Source: Sulfurovum sp.
GTDB taxonomy: Bacteria > Campylobacterota > Campylobacteria > Campylobacterales > Sulfurovaceae
Direction of reading: 5' to 3'
Length of the DNA: 5,458 nucleotides
Assembly: GCA_027066595.1 (NCBI GenBank)
Contig: JAMONG010000278.1
Coordinates: 1 to 5,458 of the forward strand
Below the pieces are notes generated by a model. That model was not told where the DNA came from, did not search any database, and saw only the letters and a list, made by a program, of their open reading frames with translations. Within the stretch, counting starts at the first letter, position 1. The number at the start of each line of letters is the position of its first letter. A program made the position numbers and the translations under genes. Shown here one piece after another: positions 4,920 through 5,458 of the stretch.

Positions 4920-5458
4920 CTATATAGGTATAACACGTATGTTTGGGTCTAGTTTATCTTTAAGGGCATTTTCTATAGCAAAAAGTGTTCCTGTTCCTGA
5001 ACTTGAACAACTACTACATGCACCAAGATATGAGATATAGACCTCATACATTCCATCATTCTCTTTAACAGAAAGGACATCTATGTCTCCACCATCCATC
5101 ACTAGGAACTGACGTACTGTATTGTCTATAGCCGTGTCCACTGCGATAACTCTATGGTCTGGGCTTAGGTCTTTAAATGGAATGGCATCAAGTGCATCAC
5201 TTGCTTCTTTTTGCTCTGCAACAGACTTTTTATTTTGCTCTATAAGATGGAGTAAGTTCTTTTCACAACTTGCATCTGCCACACTAATCTTAGTGAAGTT
5301 TTCAGCATCTTCGAGTGTTTCGATGTTATGTTCCGCAATAGTACGCTTAATCGCAGCGATGCTTAGTGGACTTTCATCACAAGGAATGGTTGATTCTTCA
5401 TGGTTTAGAGGTGCTTTAATGTACTCTTTGACTGCAAGCTTTACTGCCTCTAGTGCAA
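4920..5458 (-). CDS. nifU: NifU Fe-S cluster scaffold, central and C-terminal parts, 5' end outside window
   Basis: NifU builds Fe-S clusters with sulfur from the cysteine desulfurase NifS and passes them to apo-proteins in the cytoplasm. The frame is open from the right edge to the TAG at 4922-4920, about 178 codons visible; the GTG at 5282-5280 is internal. The last 75 residues are the NifU C-terminal domain: MDGGDIDVLSV followed by LGACSSCSSSGTGTL, with cluster-binding cysteines at codons 5018-5016 and 5009-5007, ending RVIPI. Before it lies a segment matching the central ferredoxin-like (Fer2_BFD) domain of three-domain NifU, e.g. IAAIKRTIAEHN and FTK. Only two of its four cysteine positions remain: codon 5381-5379 (C-D-E instead of C-x-C) and codon 5267-5265 (D-A-S-C instead of C-x-x-C). 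A linker of about 40 residues joins the two. The IscU-like N-terminal domain would lie beyond the edge. The transposase gene follows after 15 bases. Confidence 0.88.
   Translation of the reverse strand, partial: ALEAVKLAVKEYIKAPLNHEESTIPCDESPLSIAAIKRTIAEHNIETLEDAENFTKISVADASCEKNLLHLIEQNKKSVAEQKEASDALDAIPFKDLSPDHRVIAVDTAIDNTVRQFLVMDGGDIDVLSVKENDGMYEVYISYLGACSSCSSSGTGTLFAIENALKDKLDPNIRVIPI

Noticed and set aside
5280..5282. GTG at 5282 as the start of a short stand-alone NifU C-terminal protein
   Set aside because: The frame remains open to the window edge and the upstream translation matches the central NifU domain, so the GTG is an internal valine.

Overview
This AT-rich window most resembles a Campylobacterota chromosome of the Sulfurovum/Sulfurimonas type. 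That is inferred from strong TATAAT -10 boxes without recognisable -35 boxes, the low GC content, and a NifU whose C-terminal domain ends in RVIPI, as I recall for Helicobacter/Campylobacter NifU. I could not run a database search, so the genus is not established.

Layout, left to right. (1) Bases 1-490, +: the 3' end of a gene for an M29-like metallopeptidase, cut by the window edge. (2) 568-1185, +: a small heat-shock (alpha-crystallin) protein with an N-terminal secretion signal and a methionine-rich helix, with its own -10 box and strong ribosome binding site. (3) 1186-1344: a gap holding an AT-rich hairpin and a -10 box embedded in a perfect inverted repeat. (4) 1345-3567, +: a soluble hybrid histidine kinase of 740 residues with an intact kinase core, a degraded first receiver, an intact second receiver and a C-terminal region that looks like a histidine phosphotransfer (Hpt) domain without its histidine. 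(5) 3585-3626: a rho-independent terminator for the kinase. (6) 3625-3984, -: a stand-alone Roadblock/LC7 protein, convergent with the kinase. (7) 3985-4142: a non-coding gap with a promoter for the Roadblock gene, a 10-bp direct repeat and a hairpin that shares its arms with the kinase terminator. (8) 4143-4904, -: a REP-associated-type Y1 (HUH) transposase with a C-terminal helix-turn-helix, starting at GTG. (9) 4920-5458, -: the C-terminal part of a NifU Fe-S scaffold, cut by the right edge. The transposase starts only 15 bases after nifU ends, so the two are probably co-transcribed.

Functionally this is a mixed neighbourhood (envelope proteostasis, signalling, Fe-S assembly) rather than one obvious pathway. 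The most unusual points are: a NifU whose central [2Fe-2S] domain has two of four cysteine positions replaced by acidic residues; a kinase whose terminal Hpt fold has leucine in place of the phospho-histidine; a secreted small heat-shock protein with one methionine-lined helix face; and a single-copy transposase coupled to nifU with repeat/hairpin structures just downstream.
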